The notes: generated by a model not told the origin, from the letters alone. 64,000 bases of DNA from Silvimonas iriomotensis (GCF_014645535.1 NZ_BMLX01000004.1:173912-237911), one strand, 5' to 3'; positions 46,907 through 56,975 are shown, counted from the stretch's first letter. Translations and numbers: made by a program.

Positions 46907-49900
46907 CACCACAATCCTCCAAAGGTCAGAAACACGGTGTTGTCTTCGTTCAGATAGGTGTTGAAGGCGTGCTGGAACTCCAGGCCCACGCTGATCTTGC
47001 TGGGATAGGCGTCGTAGCGTTTCTCGCCGTACCAGTAGTTCCAGCGCACCCCGGCACCGGCGCGGACATCGCGGCTGTAGGCGTGCTGGTCGATCAGGTT
47101 GTACTGGATGTGCGTGTACGGTTCGATCGTCTGGCCGCGCTCGATCTTCTGGTGGTAGCTCACACGGTAGTCTGCGGTGGCGGCGGTGCGTTCCTGATGC
47201 AGGTAATACGCGGCATCCAGATACAGGTTCTGTGCCACCCAGCCAGTGCCGGATTCATGCCAGTCGTCGCTGTATTTGCCATCGTTGAAAAGCGAGGCGC
47301 TGGCGCGCAGCATGAAGTCAGACACCGTATCGCGGCCCCGATCCAGCGGCGTCTGGTATTCGGCGGCCAGGAAGAACGTCCAGTCGCGCAAGGGCTTCCA
47401 GCGGATACCGGTGCCCAGCATGGGCGAGTAGATCGGCAGCGCCTGGTAGCTGTCGTTGTCGTTGCCACTGCCGGCAAACACGCGGGCGTAGGCCTCCAGC
47501 GTCTTGCCATCGCGGATGGCCGGATCGCCCAGCCGGTAATCGGCCTCGACTTGCGAGTAACTGCGGTAGGCGTTGCCCGGTTCCGGCGCGTTGGCAATGG
47601 AACCGGCGTTGGTGCCGGCAAAGGCGCCAGCAGAGAAACTCCAGCGGCGGCCCAGGTCTTCATGCAGGCGCTTGAAGCCGAACTCCTGATCCAGCTCATC
47701 ATCACTGCGATCGCCGTACGGAATGGTTTCGTACCAGTCGATCACGTCACGGGCATAGGCGCGCGCGGCGGTGTTATCGACCATGCGCTGGCTGCTGTAG
47801 ACCAGTTGCTGGGTAATGCCGATATCGTCCGGGTAAGTGGCGCGGGCGTTTTCCAGCGCGACGCGTGAGCGCGGGGCGTCGCCGGCAAACCAGTACGCAT
47901 AACCCAGCGTCGCTTGCAGGTCCGGGTCGTCCGGCGACAGGACTTCGGCTTTTTTGAGCGATGCCACGGCGTCCTGATATTGCTTGTCGGCACTTTGCAG
48001 CGTGGCAAGGCGAGCGTAGTACCGGGCGTCTTCACGGTAGGCAATGGCGCGGTTGAGGGCGTCGCGCTCCTCGGCCGGTGTGACGGCATCTTGCGCGCGC
48101 AGCCACCAGTATTCGTCATCAAACACCGCGCCCCGATCCTGGTATTCGTCCAGCCAGGCTTTGGCGGCGGCTTTGCCGTTGGCAGCCAGCGCTGTTGTGG
48201 TGGCAGAGATCAACTCTGCCGGCATCAGCTCTGCGGGTTTGATTGATTGCCAGGCCTGCAGGGCGGTGGGGTAATCCTGGCTGGCAAACGCGGCATAGGC
48301 CAGCGAACGCCGCGCGTAGACGTCGTCTTCCCGCGCGGCGGCTTGTTCATACGCATACTGCGCCAGGCCCGGTTGATCGGGCATGTAGCAGTTGCCAAGG
48401 CGCATCCAGTCGTCATGGTTGTAGCCGGATGAGAGATCGCCCAGCAGTTCATGCACCTTGGCGCAATCCTGCAAGCCGGCAAACACCGCCGCCTGGTGCC
48501 CGCGCTGGCCGGGCGTACCCAGCGGGCTGGACAGCGCCGCCCGATCCGATGCGCTGAGCAGCGCCGGGTTGTCATTGACGAGATCGGCCAGCCGTTTGAG
48601 CAAGCTACTGCGGCGGGCGGGCTGGGCGTTTTCAAACGGCCAGTTGCTGACCAGCACATGCACCGCTTGCGGTTGGCCGCCGGCGCTGATCAGCTGGTAA
48701 CTCAGGCTATCGAGCAGAACGGGATCGTTATTGCGTTGATCCAGCAAAGCCAGCGCCTGTTGCTGCGCGATATCTAGCTGATTGGCCTTGATCGAGAGCG
48801 CGAAGCGTTCTTGCAACATCTGGTCAGCCGGAATCTGCTCCAGCAAACGCTGGGCGGCGTTGTCGTCGCCCTGGCTGAGTAAGACCGGGATCAGCACCTT
48901 GGCCTGTTCTTGCCGGTTGGCAGCATATGCCGGCTTGTAGTCTGCATAAAGACGGCTGTTGTCGGCACGTTGCAGCAGGTTCATCCATTGCCGTTCTTCT
49001 TCCAGGGTCTGGAATCTGGGCTGTTTGCCCCCCAGATAACGCGCCAGCGCCGCAGTATCGCCTTTTTGTGCCAGTGCCTGGGCATAGGCCAGTTGATCTC
49101 GCGGGCGAGCGGTGCCTGCTTGCGCCAGCAGTTTTTCTGCCTCGCTCAAACGGCCTTGTGCCAGCAGCAGGTTGATCCACTGGCTGCGTTCATTGACCGT
49201 GAGCTGTCCGCTGCTGTTCAGGATGGCCAACTGGGCGAGCGCGCGGTCGGTATCGCGCAGAAAAATGGCCCGCTGGACCAGCGCATGACGCAGCGAAATA
49301 CCCTCTGGCGTGGCGGCAAAGTCGGTGTCATCCAGCTCTTTCTGGGCGTCAGCCAACTTGCCCAGGCGCAGCGCGGCGTTCCCGGCAATGGCTTTGCAGA
49401 CGGCAGTCTGGTCGGCCTGGCAATCGCCGCCAGCAGGGGCGGGGACCAGCGCGGGTGCAGTCGCTTCTGCCGTGGCGGCCGGTTCAGGTTGGGCTTCGGG
49501 CTGGGCTGGCGCTGTTTCAGTCGGTGTTGCAGGGGCCGCCTGGACACCTTGCAGCACGGCCAGCGCTTCGACAATCCGCGCGTCTTGCGGTGCCGCCTGG
49601 CGGGCGGTGCGCAGCGTGGTCAAGGCCTGATCGGGCTGACCATTGCGCTCGTAGGCGTCGGCCAGATAAAGCGCCAATGTCGCGTTGTTGGGCGCCAGTT
49701 TCAGCGCGGCCTTGAATTCGCCAATGGCGCCAGTCATGTCGCCGCGTTGCTGCAGGCTGAAGGCTTTTTCAAGGTGCGGGTAAATGATGAAGCGGCGGTA
49801 GCCGGTGACCTCGCTACCCAGGTCGATACGCTGGGCCGCATCGGGTGCGGCCAGGGCAGGCGCGGCCAGGGCAAGGGCAATGAGGGCGGGTAGAAGTCTG

Positions 49901-49914
49901 GGTCTGGTTTTCAT
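46906..49914 (-). CDS. nfrA: Outer-membrane TPR protein NfrA (phage N4 receptor type)
   Basis: A 1002-residue protein with signal peptide (cleavage near ALA-APD). A long TPR/SEL1-like helical region runs to about residue 730, with a Pro/Ala-rich linker at about 130-165. A C-terminal domain (about 750-1002) is rich in aromatic beta-strands (SYSQVEADYRLGDPAI, DWTFFLAAEYQTP) and matches the NfrA C-terminal family, probably a membrane pore. NfrA exports or presents the surface glycan made by NfrB. Overlaps nfrB by four bases and the DUF4434 gene by one. Confidence 0.9.
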   Translation of the reverse strand: MKTRPRLLPALIALALAAPALAAPDAAQRIDLGSEVTGYRRFIIYPHLEKAFSLQQRGDMTGAIGEFKAALKLAPNNATLALYLADAYERNGQPDQALTTLRTARQAAPQDARIVEALAVLQGVQAAPATPTETAPAQPEAQPEPAATAEATAPALVPAPAGGDCQADQTAVCKAIAGNAALRLGKLADAQKELDDTDFAATPEGISLRHALVQRAIFLRDTDRALAQLAILNSSGQLTVNERSQWINLLLAQGRLSEAEKLLAQAGTARPRDQLAYAQALAQKGDTAALARYLGGKQPRFQTLEEERQWMNLLQRADNSRLYADYKPAYAANRQEQAKVLIPVLLSQGDDNAAQRLLEQIPADQMLQERFALSIKANQLDIAQQQALALLDQRNNDPVLLDSLSYQLISAGGQPQAVHVLVSNWPFENAQPARRSSLLKRLADLVNDNPALLSASDRAALSSPLGTPGQRGHQAAVFAGLQDCAKVHELLGDLSSGYNHDDWMRLGNCYMPDQPGLAQYAYEQAAAREDDVYARRSLAYAAFASQDYPTALQAWQSIKPAELMPAELISATTTALAANGKAAAKAWLDEYQDRGAVFDDEYWWLRAQDAVTPAEERDALNRAIAYREDARYYARLATLQSADKQYQDAVASLKKAEVLSPDDPDLQATLGYAYWFAGDAPRSRVALENARATYPDDIGITQQLVYSSQRMVDNTAARAYARDVIDWYETIPYGDRSDDELDQEFGFKRLHEDLGRRWSFSAGAFAGTNAGSIANAPEPGNAYRSYSQVEADYRLGDPAIRDGKTLEAYARVFAGSGNDNDSYQALPIYSPMLGTGIRWKPLRDWTFFLAAEYQTPLDRGRDTVSDFMLRASASLFNDGKYSDDWHESGTGWVAQNLYLDAAYYLHQERTAATADYRVSYHQKIERGQTIEPYTHIQYNLIDQHAYSRDVRAGAGVRWNYWYGEKRYDAYPSKISVGLEFQHAFNTYLNEDNTVFLTFGGLW

Positions 49915-52148
49915 GCGGCGGCGGAACGGATCTGTTTAAGACTGGAAGCATCCACGCCGGACTCCACCAGCAAGGCGGGCATGGTTGATTGCAATTCATG
50001 TTGCAGGTGCAGGGCGTGCTGCAGAACCTCGGCGCTGATCACCCCCTGGCCGACCAGAAACTCGCCCAGGCTCTCTGAGGTGCGTTCGTGGCGCAGCAGC
50101 AGGGCTTTGAGTGCCGCTGCATCAATATGCCCCAGCGACATCAGGATCTCGGCAAACAGCACCTGCTGGTGAACATAGTGCTGCCACAGGCGCCGGGCCG
50201 GCTCTGCGGTGATCAGGCCCGCGCGCAACACGGCGTCGAGTAATCCGCGGGGGTCTTCCTGGTGATACGGTACGTACCAGTGGCGCAGGCCCACGGTGAC
50301 TTCGCCGCGCAAGGCCACGACATAACGTACCGGCCGTGACAGCTTGCGCGACAAGGCGGCCAGCGACACCGGGTCGATGTCTGACTCGCTGGCTACGACC
50401 AGTTTCCTGCCTTCTTCGCGCAGCGGCAAAATGGCGTAATGCAAGGCCACGCTGGCGGGCACAAGCTTGATCAGCGCCGGTTTGAGTTGCCACGCATCAA
50501 CCGACTCCACCGCGACATGGCTTTGTTCGGCCACGGCTTCGGCCAGTTGCTCTGCGCTGATCCAGCCGTGATGCACCAGCCAGCTTCCCAGCTTGAGCCC
50601 GTCTGCCCGGTGCCGTGGCAGGGCGTCAGCCAGTTGGGCCTCGGTAATGGCGCGCTGTTCAACCAGAATGCTGCCCAGCGGCCGGCGGGCGCGGTTTTCG
50701 CCACCCACGCTGGGGAAGTCATGCGTGGTTTTGTCCCAGGCCACGCGGCGCGGATCGCCCTGCGCAATGATCTGTGACAGTGCGCGCCAGTTGGCCAGGA
50801 AGTTGATGATGTTGCCCCAGAACAGGCGCGGGATCGCCATCAGCCCCTGGCCAATGCCGTAGTAGCCGGTCACAAAGATGATCCGCTGCAACATGCGGTT
50901 GGCCATCAGGAAGAAGTTGATCCACAGCAGCAGCACCAGCCAGCGGTCGCCCTCGAAAATAGAGAGAAAACGGTAGGCATCGGGCCAGTAATGCTGATAC
51001 AGCCACAAGGCAGAGAGCTGGATCAGGATCAGTGAGGCCAGAAAGCTCACGAAGTTGCTGATGGCGCCCTTGCGGTCGCGCCACAGAAAGTAGTTGAGCG
51101 TCATGTTGCTGGTCCAGCCATGGGTCTTGAACCCCTGGTAGACAATGCCGATGATCCAGCGCGACTTTTGCCGCACGGCGGTTGCCAGCGTATCGGGAAA
51201 ATACTCGCGCACGCAGATCACGGTGGATGAACTGGGCACCTGACCCAGCAAGCGCATGCCAAAGCTCGGCTTTTTGTCTTCCCGCAGCACCGGAAAGCGC
51301 ACGAAGACTTCTTCCATACCCTTGGCCTTGAGCCGGAAGCCAATGTCGTAGTCTTCGGTCAGGCTCTGCACATCAAAAGCAATGCCGTCGCCTTCGGCCA
51401 GCAGGGCAATCACGGCGCGGCGGCTGAAGCAGGTGCCCACGCCAGCGCTGGGCACCTGGCCGGCCACGGCTTCCCGCACCGGCACATCCTTGCCGTGCAG
51501 TTCGGCAAATTCATCCAGGTACGAAAGACTGGTGAAGTTGGTCCAGCTGCGTTCAAACGGGTAAACCGGAATCTGGATCAGGTCTTTGCGGCCCACCAGA
51601 TAATTGAACAGCCGCAATTCCATGTCAGAGATCACGTCTTCGGCGTCGTGCAGGATGAACCCGGCAAATTCAAAACTGGCACGGCGCTCAAACTGCAAGA
51701 TGGCATCCAGCACGTTGTTCAGGCAGTCAGCCTTGCTGGTCGGGCCGGGCCGGGCGCACACCACTTTATGCACGTTGGGAAAGCGCGCGCAGACTTCGTC
51801 CACGTCGCGCTGGGTGTCCGGGTCATTGGGATATGTGCCAACAAAGATGTGGTAGTTCTCGTAATCGAGCGTGGTCGCGGCCAGTTCGGCCATCTTGCCG
51901 ATCACGCCGGTCTCATGCCAGGCCGGCACCATGATGGCCAGCGGCTTTTCGTCTGGCTCATACAGCGCGGTGTAATCCAGCCGCTGGTGTTCCCGGTAGA
52001 TGGTGACCCAGCGCCAGAAGCGCCGGCACCAGTAGACCACGTCGATAAACAGGTCATCGATGCCGCTGACCAGCATCATCACGGCCACGGTAATGGCGAT
52101 CAGTTTCAGGCCGTACAGATACGTGGAAAAGATATCCAGCAATGACAT
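49911..52148 (-). CDS. nfrB: Glycosyltransferase NfrB with c-di-GMP-binding MshEN domain
   Basis: A 745-residue inner-membrane processive GT2. Catalytic motifs are HDAEDVISD, TEDYDIGFRLK and QKSRWIIG; several membrane helices follow (about 370-450). The C-terminus has an MshEN domain at about 486-560 (LGSILVEQRAITEAQL, LGSWLVHHGWISAEQL), the c-di-GMP reader known to activate E. coli NfrB, and a second helical repeat (ISAEVLQHALHLQHEL) near the end. Lies 15 bases after wecB. Confidence 0.93.
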   Translation of the reverse strand: MSLLDIFSTYLYGLKLIAITVAVMMLVSGIDDLFIDVVYWCRRFWRWVTIYREHQRLDYTALYEPDEKPLAIMVPAWHETGVIGKMAELAATTLDYENYHIFVGTYPNDPDTQRDVDEVCARFPNVHKVVCARPGPTSKADCLNNVLDAILQFERRASFEFAGFILHDAEDVISDMELRLFNYLVGRKDLIQIPVYPFERSWTNFTSLSYLDEFAELHGKDVPVREAVAGQVPSAGVGTCFSRRAVIALLAEGDGIAFDVQSLTEDYDIGFRLKAKGMEEVFVRFPVLREDKKPSFGMRLLGQVPSSSTVICVREYFPDTLATAVRQKSRWIIGIVYQGFKTHGWTSNMTLNYFLWRDRKGAISNFVSFLASLILIQLSALWLYQHYWPDAYRFLSIFEGDRWLVLLLWINFFLMANRMLQRIIFVTGYYGIGQGLMAIPRLFWGNIINFLANWRALSQIIAQGDPRRVAWDKTTHDFPSVGGENRARRPLGSILVEQRAITEAQLADALPRHRADGLKLGSWLVHHGWISAEQLAEAVAEQSHVAVESVDAWQLKPALIKLVPASVALHYAILPLREEGRKLVVASESDIDPVSLAALSRKLSRPVRYVVALRGEVTVGLRHWYVPYHQEDPRGLLDAVLRAGLITAEPARRLWQHYVHQQVLFAEILMSLGHIDAAALKALLLRHERTSESLGEFLVGQGVISAEVLQHALHLQHELQSTMPALLVESGVDASSLKQIRSAAA

Positions 52149-52163
52149 GGTTTACCCCGGGGC

Positions 52164-53246
52164 TCAGGCCAGATCACGTTCCAGGGTGGCAATGATGCGT
52201 TCGCACGCCTTGCCGTCGCCAAACGGGTTGCCCGCGCGGGCCATGGCCTGCCAGGCCGCCGTGTCTTGCCACAGGGCTTCGACCGTCTCGATGACCTTGT
52301 CGCGGCGGGTCCCCACCAGCCTGGCGCAACCGGCTTCCAGCGCCTCGGGGCGTTCGGTTTCTTCCCGCAAGACCAGCACGGGCACGCCAAATGTGGGGGC
52401 TTCTTCCTGCAGGCCGCCAGAATCGGTCAGCACCAGCCAGGCGTCGGCCAGTGCCTGTTGCATCTCCAGATAGTCCAGCGGATTGATCAGTTTGACGTTG
52501 GGCACATGATCCAGGATGGCGTGCACCGGCTGTTGCACCACGGGGTTCAGATGCACCGGGAACACCACTTGCAGGTCCGGATGGCGCTGCGCAATCGTGG
52601 CAATGGCGTAGCAGATTTCGTTGATGTCGTGACCCCAGTTTTCGCGCCGGTGAGTGGTCACCAGCAAGTGGCCGCGGCCTTCAATCTTGCGGCCTATGCC
52701 ACGGTTGTTGATCACCCAGTTCTGCGCATCAACCACGGTGTTGCCGGTCAGCGTGATGAGTTTGTCGGCAATGTTTTCTTTAAGCAGCGCCTCACGGGCG
52801 CGTTCGGTCGGCGGGAAATGAAAGCGCGCAATGCGACCAATCATCTGCCGCAGGATTTCCTCTGGAAACGGCCGCTCCGGGTTGTAGGTACGCAGGCCGG
52901 CTTCAACGTGCGCAACCGGTACGTGGTGATAGAACGCCGACAGCGCGCCCAGAAAAGCGCTTTCGGTATCACCCTGCACAATGGCCAGCGACCATGGCGT
53001 TTGCATGACTTGTTCCAGCTGGGCGCGACAACCAATGGAAAACTCGGCCAGCGTGCTGCCGCGGCGGGCCAGTTTGATATCAGGCTGGATATCAAAACAA
53101 GCCAGAATCTGATCCGCCATATCACCATGCTGACCGGTATGCAGCCATTGCACCCGGGTATCCGGGCGGGCACGCAGGGCATGGTAGAGGGGGGCGAGCT
53201 TGATGATTTCGGGGCGAGTGCCGGAGACAAGCAGCAGATTGCGCAT
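52164..53246 (-). CDS. wecB: UDP-N-acetylglucosamine 2-epimerase
   Basis: It converts UDP-GlcNAc to UDP-ManNAc. The 360-residue product has GTRPEIIKLAPLYHALR, HTGQHGDM, VQGDTES and HVEAGLRTYNPERPFPEE, all family signatures. ATG 53246 has GGA upstream; the longer start 53258 has none. In E. coli the Nfr glycan needs WecB, encoded elsewhere; here the epimerase is built into the nfr operon, supporting a ManNAc-containing polymer. Confidence 0.94.
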   Translation of the reverse strand: MRNLLLVSGTRPEIIKLAPLYHALRARPDTRVQWLHTGQHGDMADQILACFDIQPDIKLARRGSTLAEFSIGCRAQLEQVMQTPWSLAIVQGDTESAFLGALSAFYHHVPVAHVEAGLRTYNPERPFPEEILRQMIGRIARFHFPPTERAREALLKENIADKLITLTGNTVVDAQNWVINNRGIGRKIEGRGHLLVTTHRRENWGHDINEICYAIATIAQRHPDLQVVFPVHLNPVVQQPVHAILDHVPNVKLINPLDYLEMQQALADAWLVLTDSGGLQEEAPTFGVPVLVLREETERPEALEAGCARLVGTRRDKVIETVEALWQDTAAWQAMARAGNPFGDGKACERIIATLERDLA

Positions 53247-53579
53247 GGCGGATTCCATAAGAAAAACCAGAAAAATATGAATGCCCTTATGAAACCGCTT
53301 TCCCTTATGACAACCAAGTTACTTTCTTGATATTTGACGAGGCAATTATCTTCTGTACATTTTTGATTATTAGTAGGCTGTGATGGAGCGGGTTCACGCA
53401 GGTCAGTCAGTATGCTGCAAGGTACGGCCGCGCTATGGGCATCAAGGTCAACTTCCCTGATGCATTGCTTGTGCGCAAATTACAAACTAGATGCGGGAAT
53501 GCATTGCGGCAAGACGAAGCATTGACATCCGTTTTGGGTTGCCCCTTCTGGCACGGCTGATCACGCCGGAGACAGACGA
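53247..53579. other. Intergenic, upstream of wecB
   Basis: 333 bases, A/T-richer than the surroundings (for example 53330-53385). It should contain the promoter of the wecB-nfrBA operon on the minus strand; I see no convincing -10/-35 pair, hairpin or gene. Confidence 0.5.
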
Positions 53580-53607
53580 AAAAAACCGGGCGCGTGGCCC
53601 GGTTTTC
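53580..53607 (-). terminator. Terminator after the ompA gene
   Basis: AAAAACCGGGC-GCGTG-GCCCGGTTTT hairpin with A and T runs, 22 bases beyond the stop. Confidence 0.85.
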
Positions 53608-53628
53608 AACAATGTGGTGATCAGCAGA

Positions 53629-54681
53629 TCACTTGCATTGCTGTGTGGTTTCGTTCTTGGTGAAACGGATTTCCACACGACGGTTTTGTGCGCGGCCAGC
53701 TTCGGTCGCGTTGGTGGCGACGGCCTGATCCGGGCCGTAACCATTGGTGGTAATGCGCGATGCATCCACGCCATGCGACACCAGGTATTGCTTGACGGCC
53801 AGCGCACGGTTTTCGGACAGGCGCTTGTTCAGGGCCAGGCTGCCACGGCTGTCGGTAAAGCCGGCCACTTCAAAGTGGATATCCGGACGGCTTTGCGCGC
53901 CCTTGACCACTTCGTTCAGCACCTTGATGTCGCTGTTCTTCAGCACCGACGAATTGGTGTTGAAGTTGGCGCCATCCAGACGAACCGGGGTGCTGGTGGT
54001 GACATCGGTACACTTCGGTTGCGGTGCGACAACCACCGGCTTGGGTTGCGGCAGGGCCGGCACCACGGCTGCGGCAGTGGCGACCACCGGGGCTGCGTTG
54101 CCACCAAAGTAGTAGTTCAGGTTCAGCGTGAAATTGTTGTTCTTCAGGCGCTGATTGTCGTTGTTCTTCACGCGCATGGTGGTCCACTCGCCGGCCAGAC
54201 CCCAGTTGGGTGCCAGCTTGTATTCCACGCCCAGGCCTGCGTGCCAGTCGTTATGATCGGCATTCAGATCACCCTTGCCGTCCACATGGCCGTAACCGAC
54301 TTTGGCGTACGGCAGGAACTTGTCGATCTGCTTGCCCAGCTTCAGATCAAGGCCGTAGTCCTGGCTGCCATATTTGGTCTGACGGCCCAGCACGTCGTTC
54401 TTGATGTCATGTTTGGCTTTGTCGTTGTAGTCATAGAAACCACTGACACCGACCAGCCAGTCATTGCGTTGCCAGTTGTAACCGGCTTCAACCCCTGCGG
54501 TGGCTGCGGTGGCTTTGTCCAGGTCAACATTGGTGCCGTTGCTGGTGGAGATACCTTCAGCATCAGACACGTTTGCACCCACTTTGCCGCCCACATACCA
54601 GCCGGCGAAATCATCGGCACAAATACCCTGCGCGCTGGCCAGCGCACCCAGAATGGCCACTGCCATCACGTTTGCTTTCAT
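53629..54681 (-). CDS. ompA: OmpA family outer-membrane protein
   Basis: A 350-residue porin-like protein. Signal peptide ends near ICA-DDF; an N-terminal eight-strand beta-barrel (DDFAGWYVGGKVGANVSD through about 200) is joined by a Pro/Ala-rich hinge to the peptidoglycan-binding OmpA domain (about 215-345), with TDSRGSLALNKRLSENRA and NRRVEIRF. AGGAG precedes the ATG. It anchors the outer membrane to the wall. Monocistronic. Confidence 0.93.
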   Translation of the reverse strand: MKANVMAVAILGALASAQGICADDFAGWYVGGKVGANVSDAEGISTSNGTNVDLDKATAATAGVEAGYNWQRNDWLVGVSGFYDYNDKAKHDIKNDVLGRQTKYGSQDYGLDLKLGKQIDKFLPYAKVGYGHVDGKGDLNADHNDWHAGLGVEYKLAPNWGLAGEWTTMRVKNNDNQRLKNNNFTLNLNYYFGGNAAPVVATAAAVVPALPQPKPVVVAPQPKCTDVTTSTPVRLDGANFNTNSSVLKNSDIKVLNEVVKGAQSRPDIHFEVAGFTDSRGSLALNKRLSENRALAVKQYLVSHGVDASRITTNGYGPDQAVATNATEAGRAQNRRVEIRFTKNETTQQCK

Positions 54682-54841
54682 TTACTGCTCCTGTCTACTG
54701 TTTATTGCGGGTCAATAACAGACGCGCGGCAGTTACAGGGCTACTGCAGTTGGCCCCCCAACGCGTCGAATGCGCAATACTGGCGGAGCCGATGAAAGCT
54801 AACTATCGGATTTAACGCAAAAATTTGAGAATGTGTAATAC

Positions 54842-54867
54842 ATCATGCCCCGGTGCAGGGGCATGAT
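54842..54867 (-). terminator. Hairpin after the small ORF
   Basis: ATCATGCCCC / GGGGCATGAT, perfect ten-base stem with a six-base loop, ten bases past the stop of the 53-residue frame. It is followed on the minus strand by GTATTACACATT, so it is a weak intrinsic terminator. Confidence 0.6.
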
Positions 54868-54876
54868 CAGGCGGGA

Positions 54877-55038
54877 TTATTCAGGCTTGGCATCGGTGGC
54901 CGTGTTGCTGGTCAGCCAGGCAAAGGCATCCGGATTGCGGGTTTCAAAAGGGGTGGACGGGGTGTCTGCAAGCGCGCCAGGGCGGGCGCTGCTGGCGGCG
55001 GGTTGCGGTTCGGGCTGCTGTTCAGGGTGCTGGGTCAT
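54877..55038 (-). CDS. Small Pro/Ala-rich protein, 53 residues
   Basis: Open frame MTQHPEQQPEPQPAASSARP, then a segment ending PDAFAWLTSNTATDAKPE. GGA lies about 12 bases before the ATG and a stem-loop follows the stop directly, which supports a real transcript. It has no signal peptide or membrane segment. It lies downstream of the chemosensory operon on the same strand. No family recognised; could also be a chance frame. Confidence 0.4.
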   Translation of the reverse strand: MTQHPEQQPEPQPAASSARPGALADTPSTPFETRNPDAFAWLTSNTATDAKPE

Positions 55039-55163
55039 GACCGGGTTTCCAGGTGATTGAAATCAAAAGCGAATCATGCAATCTGGCCAGCGGGGCGGAC
55101 AGGGTCGGATTCCACAAAGTCGGATATATCCGAGGGTGAATTTTCCGACTAAGTGCCGCTGGT

Positions 55164-55724
55164 TCAGAACAACTCCAGCTCACCGGCGTCGGCAACGACT
55201 TCCATGACGCGCGGCAAGACAAAGTCCACCTGGGCGGTGCGGTCAGCGCAAAAGCACAAGGTAAGGCCAAACTGCATGTCGCGGTTGACCGTGGCCGTGA
55301 AAGACACGATCCCGTCAGGATTGATGCCAGAGAGGTAGTCGCGACAGTTGCGTTCCAGCACAAACGGGGTCGACATCCCGACATGCCGAAAGCCGGTACA
55401 CAGGTTGCGGTTGACCGCGCCGCAGATCATGTTGACCAGCTCGGAGCACGCATCATGCAGCGCCTGGCCTTCCAGCCTGGGGGCCGCGCTGCGGGTCAGC
55501 CGCGCCATGTGCGCGCAGCTGGCTTCATCGGTGCCGAATTCAAAAACCGCAACAATGCGAAACAGATAAGACGAGATATTCAACACCACAAGGTGGCCGG
55601 TGCCTTCGTCCATCATGGCGACGCGTTCGACCTCGACTTCTTCTTGCGGATTGCTGCGCCCGTGTTCGATCAGGGCGTTCTCGAACAACTGGCTGATTGC
55701 CGTCACGGCGCCGGGTGTGAACAT
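55164..55724 (-). CDS. CheX-type chemotaxis phosphatase
   Basis: A 186-residue CheC/CheX-fold protein. The signature ExxN is present in SELVNMICGAVNRNL (about 112-126), the site used by the family to dephosphorylate CheY-P. Only one such helix is seen, as in CheX. It ends the kinase-CheY-MCP-like-CheX run, with a five-base gap from the MCP-like gene. Confidence 0.82.
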   Translation of the reverse strand: MFTPGAVTAISQLFENALIEHGRSNPQEEVEVERVAMMDEGTGHLVVLNISSYLFRIVAVFEFGTDEASCAHMARLTRSAAPRLEGQALHDACSELVNMICGAVNRNLCTGFRHVGMSTPFVLERNCRDYLSGINPDGIVSFTATVNRDMQFGLTLCFCADRTAQVDFVLPRVMEVVADAGELELF

Positions 55725-55729
55725 GGCGT

Positions 55730-56506
55730 TTACCCTGCCGCTGCCATGGCAGCATCAATCTTGCCGGCCGCCGCGCGCAGGCCGAAAACCGCATTGCGGA
55801 TCATGTTGCTGCTGGCCTGCATGTCCTGGAACGTGGTGGTGGTGATCAGGTCGTTCTTGTGCAGGTTTTGCTGGTACTGGCGGGCGACGTCGGCGCTGGT
55901 CAGCGCCAGGTTGCGCACGCCATCGGCCACCACGGCAAAGCCCCGGCCGTGTTCGCCGGCGCGGGCGGCCTCAATGGCGGCGTTCAGGGCCAGCATGACC
56001 ACGTTCTTGACGATGCGGGCAAATTCTTCGTTCTGGCTTTTCAGTTCGCGGTTATTCACCAGAATGACCTGCAGCTCATCGTGCCAGCGCTCCACCACCT
56101 GCACGATGCCCAGCAAGGATTCGATATCCTGGCGCAGCAATGCGTGCTCTTCGGCCAGCGTGGCATTCAGCTGGGCGGTGCGCACGGCCTGGGCCTGGCC
56201 CAGTTCATCCAGCGCGCTCTGGCGGGCAGCGGCTTCGCGGTCGGGCCAGCTGTCCTGCAACTGATCGTGGGCGGTGCGGGCGTGGGCCAGTGCGGCTTCC
56301 AGTTGTTGCATTTGTTGCTGCCAGTGGCTTTGCTGCCGGGCCACATCATCGGCCGCCGGGCGTTGTTCCAGCTCGGCAATGCGTCGGTCTTGCGCCCGCT
56401 TGAGCAGGTCGAAATCCTGCTGGCGCTGTCGCGCGCGCCAGCCTGTGACCACGGCGCCCAGCAAGGCACCCACCATGAAGAACACCGCGTAAAACAAGAC
56501 TTCCAT
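55730..56506 (-). CDS. Methyl-accepting chemotaxis-like signalling protein
   Basis: A 258-residue protein with a single N-terminal membrane helix ([20 protein letters not shown]), a long coiled coil, and the MCP hairpin tip [33 protein letters not shown] (about 178-210). It has no periplasmic or HAMP domain and is far shorter than standard receptors, so it probably senses from inside the cell or serves as a scaffold. Encoded between cheY and cheX genes. Confidence 0.85.
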   Translation of the reverse strand: MEVLFYAVFFMVGALLGAVVTGWRARQRQQDFDLLKRAQDRRIAELEQRPAADDVARQQSHWQQQMQQLEAALAHARTAHDQLQDSWPDREAAARQSALDELGQAQAVRTAQLNATLAEEHALLRQDIESLLGIVQVVERWHDELQVILVNNRELKSQNEEFARIVKNVVMLALNAAIEAARAGEHGRGFAVVADGVRNLALTSADVARQYQQNLHKNDLITTTTFQDMQASSNMIRNAVFGLRAAAGKIDAAMAAAG

Positions 56507-56526
56507 GAATTGCCCGCGCCCTTGCC

Positions 56527-56892
56527 TTAACTGGCCAGTTTCTTGAAGGTGGCGACGACAGAGGCGCCATTGAACGGCTTGACGATCCAGCCCTTGATCC
56601 CGGCGGCCTTGCCGCGTTCTTTCATGACCGGGCTGTTTTCGGTGGTCAGCATGATGATGTTGACCGCGCTGTTGTTCAGCTCGCCGCGGATCTTCTCGGC
56701 CATGGTCAGGCCATCCATATTGGGCATGTTGACGTCGCTGACCACCAGCTTGATGCCACTGTCGGCGCGCAGTTTATCCAGGCCATCCTTGCCATCCACC
56801 GCAACCGTTACCGTCATGCCGCTGGCTTTAAGAAACTCGCTTACTTCGGTGCGAACGGTGCTTGAATCATCAACAATCAGTACTTGTGCCAT
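56527..56892 (-). CDS. CheY-like response regulator
   Basis: A stand-alone receiver domain of 121 residues. Acidic pair D8-D9, phospho-acceptor D53 ([12 protein letters not shown]), T83 and K105 are all in place. No output domain, so it acts by protein contact like CheY. Likely phosphorylated by the kinase encoded 83 bases upstream and dephosphorylated by the CheX protein. Confidence 0.93.
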   Translation of the reverse strand: MAQVLIVDDSSTVRTEVSEFLKASGMTVTVAVDGKDGLDKLRADSGIKLVVSDVNMPNMDGLTMAEKIRGELNNSAVNIIMLTTENSPVMKERGKAAGIKGWIVKPFNGASVVATFKKLAS

Positions 56893-56975
56893 CAGGGAAC
56901 TCCAGAGTTCGGTAGCAATTAATCAAAAATCAGAAATCCACAACGCAATTGGGCAAAAGACGGTGGCGAGCCAGA

